Source: Psychrobacter immobilis
GTDB lineage: Bacteria; Pseudomonadota; Gammaproteobacteria; Pseudomonadales; Moraxellaceae
NCBI RefSeq assembly: GCF_904846225.1
Contig: NZ_CAJGZJ010000010.1
Location: forward strand, 33,043-97,042
Direction of reading: 5' to 3'
Length of the DNA: 64,000 nt
Made by a program: the position numbers and the translations under genes. Below, piece by piece: positions 37,277-47,378 of this stretch. The notes below the pieces were generated by a model, which was given only the letters and a program-made list of their open reading frames with translations, did no database searches and was not told the origin of the DNA. Every line of letters starts with the position of its first letter. Position 1 is the stretch's first letter.

Positions 37277-37388
37277 GCGCCTTATTTATATAATCGATTT
37301 GGCGTCACTACACGCTGATTGTTATCCTTATTAAAGTTAAGATTTATTTTCCGTTATCAGTCGTCATTACGCGGCAAAAGAGGCCACC

Positions 37389-37697
37389 ATGTTTACGTTT
37401 ATATTAGCCCTGCACATTATCGTGGCAATTGCCATGATCGGCTTGATTTTGATACAGCATGGTAAAGGGGCAGACGCTGGAGCTTCTTTTGGTGCTGGCT
37501 CATCAGGTACCGTATTTGGTGCAGCAGGAACTGCTAACTTTTTGACGCGTGCGACAGCCGTGTTGACGTTAATATTTTTTATTACCAGTATGACCCTTGC
37601 TGTTCATTCTCGTAAACAGGCTGAAGATCAGTTTCGTTTAGATGCACCTGTCTCCGCACCGCAAACGCCCCGTCCATTGACGCAAAATCCTGAGTAA
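37389..37697 (+). CDS. secG: Preprotein translocase subunit SecG
   Basis: SecG is the small auxiliary subunit of SecYEG. The 102-residue protein has two membrane helices (about 2-22 and 52-73). Between them is the conserved loop LIQHGKGADAGASFGAGSSGTVFGAAGTANFLTR, which is diagnostic. The C-terminal tail is short and proline-containing. The order secG, tRNA-Leu, tRNA-fMet, rimP, nusA, infB is as in E. coli. Confidence 0.95.
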   Translation: MFTFILALHIIVAIAMIGLILIQHGKGADAGASFGAGSSGTVFGAAGTANFLTRATAVLTLIFFITSMTLAVHSRKQAEDQFRLDAPVSAPQTPRPLTQNPE

Positions 37698-37838
37698 GCA
37701 CCTTTTAAGCAGGCAGGCCTTGCTATTTTGCTACGTTAGATTTACAATGCCTTCCTGTTTTCGCAACTCCTATTCTATTGATGCCAACCTTAAGCATCAC
37801 GATAGTAGATTGGACGTTAGAGAATAGAGCAGTAAAAT

Positions 37839-37922
37839 GCGATTGTGGTGGAATGGTAGACACGCCATCTTGAGGGGGTGGTGGCGCAAGCTGTGGGGGT
37901 TCAAGTCCCCCCAATCGCACCA
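37839..37922 (+). tRNA. tRNA-Leu (anticodon GAG)
   Basis: This is an 84-nt class II tRNA with a 7-bp acceptor stem GCGATTG/CAATCGC, a D-arm, an anticodon stem CCATC/GGTGG with loop TTGAGGG (anticodon GAG), and a short variable arm GGCGCAAGCT. The T-arm is GGGGGTTCAAGTCCCCC, and the CCA end is encoded. Its place after secG matches E. coli leuU. Confidence 0.95.
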
Positions 37923-38001
37923 AGTTTTATAGACGCTGCATAGCGTCAGGTTGGATTTTTTGGTAGCAAGCGTTTAATTTAAATATTAATTAAAATAAAC
38001 G

Positions 38002-38030
38002 TTGACACTTCTACAAAACCTCCCTATAAT
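38002..38030 (+). promoter_or_regulatory. Consensus sigma70 promoter of tRNA-fMet
   Basis: TTGACA (38002-38007) and TATAAT (38025-38030), both perfect consensus, are separated by exactly 17 nt. The tRNA begins 17 nt after the -10 box. It may also feed rimP-nusA-infB if the downstream hairpin is leaky. Confidence 0.9.
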
Positions 38031-38046
38031 ATGCGTTCTAGATTGA

Positions 38047-38123
<77 letters not shown>

Positions 38124-38577
38124 CTTTTTATACTGATGTTTTGTACACTAAATTTGTCAGTAGCAATTAACCCACCATTATGTTTGTGGGTTTTTTTGTA
38201 TCTGATAGTCAGTGTTATCGCGGTATCTATCCTACTTGTGCTAAGCTCTAGGTCTATAGAGTACAATACTCTTCGTCACTTACCGCTATCAACGCGATGT
38301 ATCTCAAGCGACACTATCTATTATTTCTTTCTCTTTTATCGATAGTATTGCTTTGTGAATAATAAAAGCATGGTGGGACTGAGCTTGATGTTTTCTTTGC
38401 TCATCCCTATATAAATGCACAACACATTATGATTTAAAATTTATAATTATGATTTAAAATACAATAGTGATCGTACCTTTTACGAGTAATTGAATATTAC
38501 AAGTGAATGATAAACAAAGTTTTTGTGACGATTAACCAAGTATGATAGATAAGTGAATAGGAAGATATAAATAGATT
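38124..38577. other. Intergenic region tRNA-fMet to rimP
   Basis: This contains a terminator at 38169-38197. A duplicated 12-bp ATGATTTAAAAT occurs at about 38429-38440 and 38448-38459. An 82-codon frame starting inside the tRNA (38097) is not credible. No other feature is seen. Confidence 0.4.
38169..38197 (+). terminator. Terminator after tRNA-fMet
   Basis: AACCCAC and GTGGGTT form a 7-bp stem with a 10-nt loop, followed by seven T, 46 nt after the tRNA. Confidence 0.8.
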
Positions 38578-39078
38578 ATGAAGCTTTCGACCAAAGTTGC
38601 AGAACTGACTAATATTATTGCTCCTGCCGTAGCCGCTTGTGATGTGGCATTATGGGGTATAGAATTCGCGCCACAAGGCCGTCGTTCTTTGTTGCGCATT
38701 TATATTGAGGCGTTGCCAGAAGAGCAAGCCCAAGATAAGCAAGTGACTATTGAAAACTGCGCGGCAGTGAATCATCAAGTAAGCGGTATCCTTGAGGTTC
38801 ATGATCCTATTGCTGGCGAATATATCTTAGAAGTGTCATCACCAGGTTTTGACCGTGCGTTTTTCTCAGATGAGCAAATGCATGGTTATGTGGGTCAAAC
38901 AGTCAGTTTGCGTTTGATACAAGCCATTGGTGAAGGTGATCAAAAACGCCGTAAAGCAACAGGCACTTTAGACAGCATTGATGCCACTTCTTTGAAACTA
39001 ACATCAAGTGATGGTGAGCAGTTTGAGATTGCATTAAGTAATATCGATAAAGCCAATTTGATTTATGAAGATGCCTAA
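38578..39078 (+). CDS. rimP: Ribosome maturation factor RimP
   Basis: RimP assists 30S assembly. The 166-residue protein has the RimP N-terminal domain (VALWGIEFAPQGRRSLLRIYIE, then VTIENCAAVNHQVSGILEVHDPIAGEYILEVSSPGFDR) and an SH3-like C-terminal domain. The VSSPGFDR motif is diagnostic. AGGAAG lies upstream of the ATG at a long spacing. It heads the rimP-nusA-infB operon. Confidence 0.94.
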   Translation: MKLSTKVAELTNIIAPAVAACDVALWGIEFAPQGRRSLLRIYIEALPEEQAQDKQVTIENCAAVNHQVSGILEVHDPIAGEYILEVSSPGFDRAFFSDEQMHGYVGQTVSLRLIQAIGEGDQKRRKATGTLDSIDATSLKLTSSDGEQFEIALSNIDKANLIYEDA

Positions 39079-39228
39079 TTTTATATGATTGGGTAACTGA
39101 TTATAGATAAGTAATTTTATCTAAAAATAGCTTATGTGGCTTAAAGCAAAAAACATAGAGTAAAACAAAATACCAGCACACAAATTATAAAATTTAAGTC
39201 AATTAAAAAATGATAGGACAGGTATAGT

Positions 39229-40713
39229 ATGAGTCGTGAAATCTTAACGGTAGTAGAAACTGTCAGTAATGAAAAGGGCTTAAATCCTGAAGATATCTTT
39301 GAAGCCATCGAAGATGCGCTAGTGGTATCGACCAAGAAAAAAGTATACACCGAACAGCCAGAAGTGGCCGTACGGGTTGCGATTGATCGAGCAACTGGCG
39401 ATTATGATACCTATCGTTACTGGACAGTCGTTGCAGACGAAGACCATGAGATGCCTGCTTGTCAGCTTGCAATCACAGACCTTGACCAAGAAGAATGGTC
39501 AATTGGCGATATCAAAGAAGAGCAGATTGAATCGATTGAATTTGGTCGTATTGCTGCTACTCAAGCCAAACAGGTTATCATCCAAAAGATTCGTGAAGCT
39601 GAGCGTAATTTAGTCGCAGATGCTTTTGAGCCACGTGTTGGTGAGATGATGTATGGCGAAGTCAAAAAACAGACACGTGATGGCTATATTATTGATTTAG
39701 GTGACAATGCAGAAGGTTATTTGTCACGTGATCAGATGCTGCCACGTGAGCAATTACGCGCAAAATCACGTATCAATGCTATTTTATATCATGTCAACCG
39801 CGAAAATCGCGGTGCCCAGTTATTACTCTCTCGTACTCACCCTGAAATGCTTTCAGCGTTGATGCAGAAAGAAGTGCCTGAGATTGCAGAGCAAATCATT
39901 GAAATTCGTAATGTCGCTCGCTTACCAGGCACTCGTGCTAAAATAGCGGTGAAAACGAATGATCATCGTATCGATCCAGTAGGCGCTTGTATTGGTATGC
40001 GTGGTACACGTATCCAAGCAGTTCAGCAAGAGCTTGATGGTGAGCGTATCGATGTGGTTGTTTGGTCAGATGATCCAGCCCAATTTATCATCAGCTCTTT
40101 AGAGCCTGCTGATGTTAGTAGTATTATTTTAGATGAAGACGCTCAAACCGCTGATATTATCTTTAGCACCAATGATCAGTTGGCGCGTGCGATTGGCTCA
40201 CAAGGTCAAAATGTACGTTTGGCTTCTGAACTAACGGGTTATAAGCTAAATATGATGTTAGAAGAAGAGTATCAACAGCGTCAAGAAAATGAATCCAAAG
40301 CGTTCATTGAATTATTCTATGAACGTTTAGAAGTAGACAAAGACCTAGCTCAAGCACTTGTAGATATCGGTTTTACCAGTATCGAAGAAGTGGCTTATGT
40401 ACCCGTTGAAACTTTTTATGATATTGAAGGTCTAGACGACGAAGCGATTGAGATGATTCAAGAGCGTGCTAAAGAAGTGGTCATCGCTGATGAGCTGGTC
40501 AAGCAACAGAACATGAAAGAGCCAAGTCAAGAGCTTCAAGAGCTTGAAGGTATGACCGTTAATTGGGCCTATAAAATGGCACAAAAAGACATTATTACCG
40601 TTGATGATTTGGCAGAACAAGCCGTCTTCGATTTAGAAGATATCGAAGGTTTAGACTCTGAAACCGCAGGAAAACTCATCATGAAAGCTCGGGAATCTTG
40701 GTTCAATGAATAA
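39229..40713 (+). CDS. nusA: Transcription termination/antitermination factor NusA
   Basis: NusA binds RNA polymerase and modulates pausing, termination and antitermination. The 494-residue protein contains an N-terminal domain (about 1-130), S1 (GEVKKQTRDGYIIDLGDNAEGYLSRDQMLPRE) and two KH domains (PVGACIGMRGTRIQAVQQELDGERIDVV and LARAIGSQGQNVRLASELTG). Two acidic C-terminal repeats (about 360-420 and 435-494) follow. This is the long proteobacterial form, as in E. coli. Confidence 0.95.
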   Translation: MSREILTVVETVSNEKGLNPEDIFEAIEDALVVSTKKKVYTEQPEVAVRVAIDRATGDYDTYRYWTVVADEDHEMPACQLAITDLDQEEWSIGDIKEEQIESIEFGRIAATQAKQVIIQKIREAERNLVADAFEPRVGEMMYGEVKKQTRDGYIIDLGDNAEGYLSRDQMLPREQLRAKSRINAILYHVNRENRGAQLLLSRTHPEMLSALMQKEVPEIAEQIIEIRNVARLPGTRAKIAVKTNDHRIDPVGACIGMRGTRIQAVQQELDGERIDVVVWSDDPAQFIISSLEPADVSSIILDEDAQTADIIFSTNDQLARAIGSQGQNVRLASELTGYKLNMMLEEEYQQRQENESKAFIELFYERLEVDKDLAQALVDIGFTSIEEVAYVPVETFYDIEGLDDEAIEMIQERAKEVVIADELVKQQNMKEPSQELQELEGMTVNWAYKMAQKDIITVDDLAEQAVFDLEDIEGLDSETAGKLIMKARESWFNE

Positions 40714-40874
40714 GCGGTGACTGCATATCGCTGTCTTTTGGTGATATGCTATCGATAATAAAGTGCTGGTATGATTGTAGTAGTAAATGCAACCCATATC
40801 AGCCTTACCCCAATCATTTGTAGCCAACAACTGAATTGAACATATAGCAAATAATAGACAGTAGGTGATAATAA

Positions 40875-43604
40875 ATGGCAGATAAGACCGTCAAAGAACT
40901 AGCAGATATGGTAGGCAAAACCGCAAGCGCTGTAAAACAGCAACTGGTGGATGCTGGACTGCCTGCTCGTGCAGAGGGTGACTTAGTCACCGAGCTTGAG
41001 CAAGAGAAGTTAGTGACGTATTTAAAGCAAAGTCATGGTCAGCAAGATAAGCGTCGTATTAGTCTTAAATCTAAAACGACCAGCACTGCGCGCGTGACTG
41101 GCTCTTCAGGGAAATCTAAGAGCGTAAATGTTGAAGTGCGTAAAAAGAAAGTATTCGAGAAGCCTGATCCAGAAAAGATGGCTGAAGATCTGGCTGCGCG
41201 TGAACAAGCGATGATTGAGTCGCAAGAACGCGCTGCCAAAGATGCTGAAGAGCGCGCTGCTGTTAAGAAAAAATCTGAAGAGCGTCAGGCAGCTACCTTA
41301 GCCGCTATGCGTGCAAGCTTAGGCTCTAGCAAAAAATCAGACGATAAGAACGACGATATCTCAACTTCAGTGGTTGTGAAGAAAGGCGGTAAAACGACAG
41401 TTGAAGTTAAGCCGAAAGAACAACCTAAGAAAAAAGTCGCTGCGACAAAACCAAAAGTCGAAACGGCCGCTGAGCGTAAAGCTCGCGAAACACGTGAGAA
41501 AGAAGAAACGCGTCTACGTGAAATCGAAACAGAAACACGCCGTACTCAGGCTGAAGAAGCTCAAAAGCGTACGCTTGAGCAAATGCGTAAAATGGCAGGT
41601 CAGTATACTGATCGTGAGCCTGTTGCTGAAGTTCGTAAAGACGAGCCACTAGCCGAAGGTTTGGTTGGTGATGCACTAGAAGAATCGTTTGAAAAAGAAC
41701 GTCGTGAAATCAAGCGCGGTACAAGTACCACTAGTGCCCGTGGTCGCGGTCGTCGTAAGAATCAAGATGAGCGTGAAATGAAAAACCGCAAAAACGGTTT
41801 ACGTTCAACGCAAGCGTCACAGCACAAATTTGAAAAACCTGTCGAAAAAATTGTTTATGATGTTGAGATTAGTGAGCATATTACTGTTGCAGATCTTGCT
41901 CAGCGTATGGCAGTTAAAGCTCGTGAAGTAACCAAATTGCTTATGAAAATGGGTGAAATGGCTCGAGAGTCAGACACTATTGATCAAGCGACAGCGAGCT
42001 TGCTTGTTGAAGAAATGGGTCACAATCCTGTACCAGTCAGTGATACCAAGGTTGAGGACGATCTACAAGACGCAGTTAACGAGCGCAGTAGTAACGTGCA
42101 AACGCGTCCACCAGTCGTGACTATCATGGGTCACGTTGACCATGGTAAGACATCATTACTAGATAAAATTCGTGCAACGAAAGTGGCAACAGGCGAAGCG
42201 GGCGGTATTACTCAACATATCGGTGCTTACCATGTAGAAACGGATCGTGGTGTTATTACTTTCCTTGATACTCCAGGTCACGCCGCCTTTAGTGCCATGC
42301 GTTCACGTGGTGCGCAAGCGACTGATATCGTTGTATTGGTCGTTGCTGCTGATGACGGTATGATGCCGCAAACAGTAGAAGCGATTGACCATGCACGTGC
42401 TGCGGGTACGCCAATTATTGTTGCGATTAACAAAATGGATAAGCCTGGCGCTGATCCTGATCGTGTCCTTAATGAGTTGACTTCAAAAGAAGTGATATCA
42501 GAAGAGTGGGGCGGTGACACACCAATGGCACGTATCTCAGCCAAAACTGGCGAAGGTATTGACGAGCTGTTAGAGTTTATTAGCCTACAAGCTGAGTTGA
42601 TGGAGCTAGAAGCACCATTAGACGGCGCTGCGCAAGGTGTGGTTATTGAGTCAAGACTTGATAAAGGTCGTGGTCCAGTGGTTAGTGTCCTCGTCAAAAA
42701 AGGTACATTGAAGCAAGGTGATTTGGTCTTAGCGGGCGAGTATTACGGTAAAGTGCGTGCGATGACGGATGAACATGGTCAACGTATTCAATCAGCTGGC
42801 CCTTCTATTCCTGTAGAGATCTTAGGTTTGCCTGAAACACCTGCTGCTGGTAGCGAGTTCTTAGTCGTAACTGATGAGAAAAAAGCGCGTGAAGTGGCTG
42901 ACTTTAGAACCAACCGTGAACGTGAGCGTCAACTTGAACGTCAAAATGCGATGCGTCTAGAGAGCATGTTCGATCAGATGGAACAAGGCAACGTCTCATT
43001 CTTGAATATTGTATTGAAAACAGACGTTCGTGGTTCACTTGAAGCATTACTTGCAGCGTTGAATGAGCTATCAACTGATGAAGTTAAAGTCAGAGTGATT
43101 AGTTCAGGTGTCGGCCCTATTTCTGAGTCTGATGTCACACTAGCAGAGTCTAGTGAAGCCGTATTGTTAGGCTTTAACGTCCGCGCAGATGCTACTGCAC
43201 GTCGTAAAGCAGATTCTGCCAATATGGATATTCGCTATTATAGTGTTATCTATGGTTTGATTGACGATGTAAAAGCAGCAATGAGTGGTATGTTGGCTCC
43301 TGAACATCGCGAGAAGATTTTGGGTGTTGCAGACGTTCGTGAAGTATTCCGTTCTAGTAAGTTTGGTGCTGCTGCCGGTTGTATGGTGGTTGAAGGTACA
43401 ATCTATCGCAACAAACCTATTCGTGTATTGCGTAATGACCAAGTTATCTTTACTGGTCAATTACAATCATTACGTCGCTATAAAGAAGACGTTAATGAAG
43501 TACGCACTGGTATGGAATGTGGTCTAGCCGTTCGTGGCTATGATGTCGAAGCTGGCGATAAGATCGAAGTCTTTGAAATTCAAGAGTTCGCACGTACTAT
43601 CTAA
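40875..43604 (+). CDS. infB: Translation initiation factor IF-2
   Basis: IF-2 is the GTPase that recruits fMet-tRNA to the 30S subunit. The 909-residue protein has an N-terminal helical domain ([19 protein letters not shown]), a long charged Lys/Glu/Arg-rich region (about 90-320) and an IF2_N repeat ([21 protein letters not shown]). The G domain has GHVDHGKT at about 419-426, DTPGHAAF and NKMDKPGAD, followed by domains II-IV. AGGTGA lies ahead of the ATG. A strong terminator follows. Confidence 0.96.
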   Translation: MADKTVKELADMVGKTASAVKQQLVDAGLPARAEGDLVTELEQEKLVTYLKQSHGQQDKRRISLKSKTTSTARVTGSSGKSKSVNVEVRKKKVFEKPDPEKMAEDLAAREQAMIESQERAAKDAEERAAVKKKSEERQAATLAAMRASLGSSKKSDDKNDDISTSVVVKKGGKTTVEVKPKEQPKKKVAATKPKVETAAERKARETREKEETRLREIETETRRTQAEEAQKRTLEQMRKMAGQYTDREPVAEVRKDEPLAEGLVGDALEESFEKERREIKRGTSTTSARGRGRRKNQDEREMKNRKNGLRSTQASQHKFEKPVEKIVYDVEISEHITVADLAQRMAVKAREVTKLLMKMGEMARESDTIDQATASLLVEEMGHNPVPVSDTKVEDDLQDAVNERSSNVQTRPPVVTIMGHVDHGKTSLLDKIRATKVATGEAGGITQHIGAYHVETDRGVITFLDTPGHAAFSAMRSRGAQATDIVVLVVAADDGMMPQTVEAIDHARAAGTPIIVAINKMDKPGADPDRVLNELTSKEVISEEWGGDTPMARISAKTGEGIDELLEFISLQAELMELEAPLDGAAQGVVIESRLDKGRGPVVSVLVKKGTLKQGDLVLAGEYYGKVRAMTDEHGQRIQSAGPSIPVEILGLPETPAAGSEFLVVTDEKKAREVADFRTNRERERQLERQNAMRLESMFDQMEQGNVSFLNIVLKTDVRGSLEALLAALNELSTDEVKVRVISSGVGPISESDVTLAESSEAVLLGFNVRADATARRKADSANMDIRYYSVIYGLIDDVKAAMSGMLAPEHREKILGVADVREVFRSSKFGAAAGCMVVEGTIYRNKPIRVLRNDQVIFTGQLQSLRRYKEDVNEVRTGMECGLAVRGYDVEAGDKIEVFEIQEFARTI

Positions 43605-43692
43605 AGTTACTGTTCGATGCAGGAAATCTAATCATACAATACGCTTAATCTGCTGAGTATGTTAGATATCCTTTTAGTATCAAGCTGTACTT

Positions 43693-43726
43693 AGGCCTAA
43701 CAGGTACACCCTGCTAGGCCTTTTTT
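43693..43726 (+). terminator. Terminator after infB
   Basis: AGGCCTAACAGG and CCTGCTAGGCCT form a 12-bp stem with one mismatch and a short loop, then TTTTTT. Confidence 0.88.
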
Positions 43727-43807
43727 AATAAATATTTATTCTTAAATTTATTCACAAGCAAACATATTAATAAACCACATAAGCCATATTAAATACAAGG
43801 TAATCAC

Positions 43808-44197
43808 ATGAACCAACGTTTACAACGCTTAGCCGATCAGATTCAGCGTGAGCTTGCTGTTCTTATTCGCGATGAAGTGAATGACCCTCGTCTGACTGGT
43901 TTTGTCACTATTTCTAGTGTCAAAGTGAGTCCAGACTTAGGTTATGCTGATGTGTATGTCACCATCATGGAGCCAGAGCTTAATGATGCTATGACTAAGA
44001 CCAATCATGAAGAAAGTGTCAAAGTATTGAACAAAGCAGCAGGGTTTTTACGTACTGAGCTAAGCCACAGTCTAAAAACACGCACCACGCCGCGCTTACG
44101 TTTTCATTATGATGAAGTCACTGCTCGCGGTAATTATATGATGGATTTGATTAGCCAAGCTGTCACTAAGACGGAACAAAATGAGAATGACGAGTAA
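43808..44197 (+). CDS. rbfA: Ribosome-binding factor A
   Basis: RbfA is a KH-like 30S maturation factor linked to cold adaptation. The 129-residue protein starts NQRLQRLADQIQRELAVLIRDEVNDPRL and has FVTISSVKVSPDLGYADVYVT and LRTELSHSLKTRTTPRLRFHYDE, all diagnostic. truB follows 9 nt later on the same strand. Confidence 0.95.
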   Translation: MNQRLQRLADQIQRELAVLIRDEVNDPRLTGFVTISSVKVSPDLGYADVYVTIMEPELNDAMTKTNHEESVKVLNKAAGFLRTELSHSLKTRTTPRLRFHYDEVTARGNYMMDLISQAVTKTEQNENDE

Positions 44198-44206
44198 GCA
44201 ATCACT

Positions 44207-45283
44207 ATGTCTATATCACCCAAACAAGCCGATAAAATAAAAGTATCTGGGGTTATCTTAGTAGATAAGCCAAAAGGTATGACCTCTCAGCAAGTGGTGT
44301 CAAAGGTGAAATATCTTTTTAAATCACCAAACCATGACAGTAAAAAGGCGGGTCATACGGGTACGCTTGATCCAATGGCAACGGGCCTACTGCCTATTTG
44401 TATGGGCGAAGCAACTAAATTTAGTCACTATCAATTGGATGCTGATAAATCCTATCAAGCCACTATTTTGCTCGGTGGTCAGACAGATACAGGTGATGCA
44501 GAGGGTCAAATCGTAGCGCAAGCGCCCATTCCAACATTTGATAATGCACTTTTAGATAAAGTTGCTCATCAATTTTTAGGTGCTCAGCAGCAGATACCAC
44601 CGATGTATTCCGCTTTAAAAAAAGACGGTAAAAAATTATACGAATATGCCCGTGCTGGTATTGAAGTAGAACGCTCACCACGAGATATTGTTATCAAGGC
44701 GATTGAATTAAAAGCGCTTGATGCTGAGCAAATTCAATTGACGGTCACGTGCACCAAAGGTACTTACGTGCGCGTATTGGGCGAAGATATCGCCAAAGAA
44801 ATGGGCACATTAGGGCATTTGATCGCGTTGCGACGTACACAAGTCGGCAACTTCAATATTGATGCTGCCATTGCGCTGTCAGAATTAGAAAAATTAGCAT
44901 TTGATGACCGACAAGTACAGTTGATGCCAGTAGATGCTTGCATTAATATTGAAGCTGAGCTGACATTGACGACTGAACATTGTACTCGTATACATATGGG
45001 TCAACGCTTAAATGTGTTTGAACAGTTAACAGAATATTTGAAAGGTTATATGTCAGACAGAGTTGATAGCCAATCATTTATTAATAATAGTGATCAAAGT
45101 ACTCGTTCTGATATCAGTATTGATGATGATTCTGATGTCGAAAATCTTTCCCATGACACCCAGCCTTTGAGGCATGAGATACCTGTAGATATACGGCTGG
45201 TTGATGAAGATGGGGAGTTTCTTGGTTTGGGGGCGGTCAGTCTCAATGGTCGATTACAGCCCAAAAAACTGATCCAGCGTTAG
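44207..45283 (+). CDS. truB: tRNA pseudouridine-55 synthase TruB
   Basis: TruB makes pseudouridine 55 in the T-loop of tRNAs. The catalytic block KAGHTGTLDPMATGLLPIC (Asp54) and YQATILLGGQTDTGDAEG are clear, along with IPPMYSALKKDGKKLYEYAR and TKGTYVRVLGEDI. At 358 residues it is about 44 longer than E. coli TruB. The extra sequence is an acidic, Ser/Asp-rich insert at about 283-325 within the C-terminal (PUA-like) domain. It is translationally close to rbfA. Confidence 0.94.
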   Translation: MSISPKQADKIKVSGVILVDKPKGMTSQQVVSKVKYLFKSPNHDSKKAGHTGTLDPMATGLLPICMGEATKFSHYQLDADKSYQATILLGGQTDTGDAEGQIVAQAPIPTFDNALLDKVAHQFLGAQQQIPPMYSALKKDGKKLYEYARAGIEVERSPRDIVIKAIELKALDAEQIQLTVTCTKGTYVRVLGEDIAKEMGTLGHLIALRRTQVGNFNIDAAIALSELEKLAFDDRQVQLMPVDACINIEAELTLTTEHCTRIHMGQRLNVFEQLTEYLKGYMSDRVDSQSFINNSDQSTRSDISIDDDSDVENLSHDTQPLRHEIPVDIRLVDEDGEFLGLGAVSLNGRLQPKKLIQR

Positions 45284-45652
45284 TATGCTCTTTCTAAAAA
45301 CACTAATATTTATCCTTTAGTTAACTTACTAAGAGTTTACACTAATCACATATCATCACATTTTATTGCAGGTTTCGCCTATAGTGAAACATGCTTTTTT
45401 TGTATATTAGATTCACCAGCCAAGGAGAGCTGAATAAAATAATAATTAGAATGGGAAATTAAAAAATAAGGATGTCTGTCGAAAGGAACTATCAACAATA
45501 ATAAAGCCGCTATCAATAACAAAAAGAAGTCTATTAATAATAAAAAAAATTAAAAAACGTACCGTCAAACTATAATCATAAATACATAATAAAAAACTAT
45601 GCTTTTATAAAAAATATCTGACAAATGATGTCTAATAAGAAAAAGGAATATT
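45284..45652. other. AT-rich intergenic region upstream of the DJ-1-like gene
   Basis: This is strongly AT-rich. Degenerate units resembling CTATCAAYAAYAAAAA recur at about 45489-45551. The promoter of the downstream gene is presumably here. No ORF is supported. Confidence 0.4.
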
Positions 45653-46177
45653 ATGAAAACGATTGTATTTTTACTGCACAATAATTTTGAACAAGCCGAA
45701 TATGAAGACGTCAATAACCAATTAAAAGAGAAGGGTTATAAGACTATTCTTATTACTACCAATAAAGAAAAACAAGTGCAAGCAATGCAGCAGGACGTTG
45801 ACAAAGGCGATACCTTTACTGCTGATATTTTTGCAACAGAAGCAAACGTTGATGACTATGATGCGTTAGTATTGCCAGGTGGTACTGTCAATGCAGACAC
45901 TATACGTGGCAATGAAGAAGCTCACAGTATTATTAATGCCATCAACGATGCGGGCAAAACGTTGGCCGCTATCTGTCATGCTCCTTGGGCACTTATTAAT
46001 ACTGGTATTGCTAAAGGTAAAACACTGACTGCTTATCAGTCTTTGCAAACTGATCTAGAAAATGCTGGTGCCAATTTCGTAGACAAAACGGTGCAAGTAG
46101 ACGGTAACTTGATTACTTCACGCAATCCAGACGATATCAAAAATTTCGTCGAAGCGATTGATAAAGCCCTTTCTTAA
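45653..46177 (+). CDS. DJ-1/PfpI superfamily protein (YhbO-like)
   Basis: This 174-residue cytoplasmic protein has a glutamine-amidotransferase-like fold. The nucleophile elbow is TLAAICHAPWAL (Cys108, with His109), and Glu16 sits in the conserved NNFEQAEYEDV, the position that tunes the nucleophile in DJ-1 proteins. VLPGGTVNADTIR is also typical. YhbO/PfpI relatives act in stress protection and were reported as glyoxalase/deglycase or protease; activity here is unproven. Two tiny acidic ORFs follow, possibly in the same operon. Confidence 0.87.
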   Translation: MKTIVFLLHNNFEQAEYEDVNNQLKEKGYKTILITTNKEKQVQAMQQDVDKGDTFTADIFATEANVDDYDALVLPGGTVNADTIRGNEEAHSIINAINDAGKTLAAICHAPWALINTGIAKGKTLTAYQSLQTDLENAGANFVDKTVQVDGNLITSRNPDDIKNFVEAIDKALS

Positions 46178-46233
46178 TTGGCTTTATCGTCCATAGATTC
46201 ACTTCATTTATAATTAAAACTAAGGATAATATT

Positions 46234-46395
46234 ATGTCAAACTCTAATCCAAATGATACTAAAATTGAACAACAACGCGCTGAATCAGCTGAAGCGGCAC
46301 TAAAGAGCCAAACTGAAGGTAACCATACAGAAGATTCTGAAGCGGCAGCAGATCGTATCGCTGATAACCTAAAAAACGCGAAAGAAGATAAATAA
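46234..46395 (+). CDS. Small hydrophilic acidic protein, first of two
   Basis: This is a 53-codon ORF starting MSNSNPNDTKIEQQ and ending NAKEDK. It is preceded by TAAGGATAAT at good spacing. It contains no cysteine, tryptophan or hydrophobic stretch and is rich in Ala, Glu, Asp, Asn and Lys, so it is probably disordered or helical. It begins 56 nt after the DJ-1-like gene, on the same strand. I recognise no family. The ribosome binding site, spacing and a second similar ORF downstream support a real gene. Confidence 0.6.
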   Translation: MSNSNPNDTKIEQQRAESAEAALKSQTEGNHTEDSEAAADRIADNLKNAKEDK

Positions 46396-46444
46396 TACTT
46401 CACACAAATTGCAAATTACCTGTCATTAATTAAGAGGTAGCTTT

Positions 46445-46612
46445 ATGAGTACTGTATCCAAAGACGAGCAAGAACAACAGATTCAGAATCTTGCAGATGA
46501 TATCAATCCTAGTGAAGATACCACTCCTGATAGTTTGGCCGAAGCCACTACTGCGCCTCTTGCTGATGATGAATTGGGCGGTAATGCTAATGAAGATGAT
46601 GTGAAAAAGTAA
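46445..46612 (+). CDS. Small hydrophilic acidic protein, second of two
   Basis: This is a 55-codon ORF starting MSTVSKDEQEQQIQNLADDI and ending NEDDVKK. It has a strong AAGAGGTAG ribosome binding site. Like its neighbour it is very acidic, lacks aromatic and cysteine residues and looks disordered. A terminator follows 44 nt after the stop, so the DJ-1-like gene and both small ORFs probably form one transcript. Function is unknown; a stress-related hydrophilin-like role is a guess from context. Confidence 0.6.
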   Translation: MSTVSKDEQEQQIQNLADDINPSEDTTPDSLAEATTAPLADDELGGNANEDDVKK

Positions 46613-46953
46613 CTTAACAGAATCTTTTAATGTCATATCACTGTAAAACTATTATGAAAAACTGCTGCTAGTTCAGCAGTTTTTTGTTATAATTGCCGTC
46701 ACATTTAAATTAGGTCTTTAGAGTGCGCTGGTTACTTAGCCCACTGCTTGAAGCAGATGAATGAGTTGAGCCACTATCTGGCTTATTTTTAAATGGTTTT
46801 ATCATACATTGAGCTTGTCGTACACTAGGTCAACTCTAGTAATGCAGGGTTGTCCTGAATGGCGTACAAGTTACTTTATTTACTATTCTATGGCTTTTAA
46901 GATGGCTTAAATTTGAGTACATCTTGGAGCTTTTAGCATTGCCGGAGATATTT
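46613..46953. other. rpsO leader region
   Basis: After the terminator, a TATAAT at 46688-46693 may start rpsO transcription, though no good -35 is seen. The leader of about 250 nt could hold an S15-binding structure, as in other bacteria, but I could not identify it. Confidence 0.35.
46657..46686 (+). terminator. Terminator after the small acidic ORFs
   Basis: AAAACTGCTG and CAGCAGTTTT form a 10-bp stem with a CTAGTT loop, then a T-run. Confidence 0.88.
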
Positions 46954-47220
46954 ATGCTAACTAATACCGATCGTGAACAAATCATTTCTCAGTACCAGCG
47001 CGGCGAAAATGACACTGGTTCTCCAGAAGTTCAAGTAGCTTTGTTGAGTGCACGTATTAACGATTTGCAGAACCATTTCAAAGCGCACAAAGCTGATCAT
47101 CATAGCCGTCGCGGTCTTATCCGTATGGTTAACACCCGTCGTAAATTGCTTGATTACCTAAAAGGTAAAGATTTAGGTCGCTATACCACTCTTATTAGCC
47201 AGTTAGGTCTACGTCGTTAA
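46954..47220 (+). CDS. rpsO: 30S ribosomal protein S15
   Basis: S15 binds 16S rRNA early in 30S assembly. The 88-residue protein contains the signature [22 protein letters not shown] and [21 protein letters not shown], ending QLGLRR. The frame opens ten codons earlier at a TTG, but the ATG at 46954 has GGAG at 8 nt and gives the normal S15 start [10 protein letters not shown]. In related bacteria S15 represses its own translation. Confidence 0.96.
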   Translation: MLTNTDREQIISQYQRGENDTGSPEVQVALLSARINDLQNHFKAHKADHHSRRGLIRMVNTRRKLLDYLKGKDLGRYTTLISQLGLRR

Positions 47221-47343
47221 TTTAGCGACAATGGTACGAGTGGTTTCTAAGATGAAGGACGCCATTATATGGCATTGTTGTTTTAGATTGTTTGCTACGC
47301 CGCTTGGAACTTGCTTGCTGATATTGATAAAATAGATTTTTCT

Positions 47344-47378
47344 AAAAACGGTGTGGAATAGTTTCACGCCGTTTTTTT
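47344..47378 (+). terminator. Terminator after rpsO
   Basis: AAAACGGTGTG and CACGCCGTTTT pair (one G-T) with a 9-nt loop, then a run of T. Confidence 0.88.

Noticed and set aside
41425..43460. Several minus-strand ORFs within infB
   Set aside because: They are antisense shadows created by the biased codon use of infB; none resembles a known protein.
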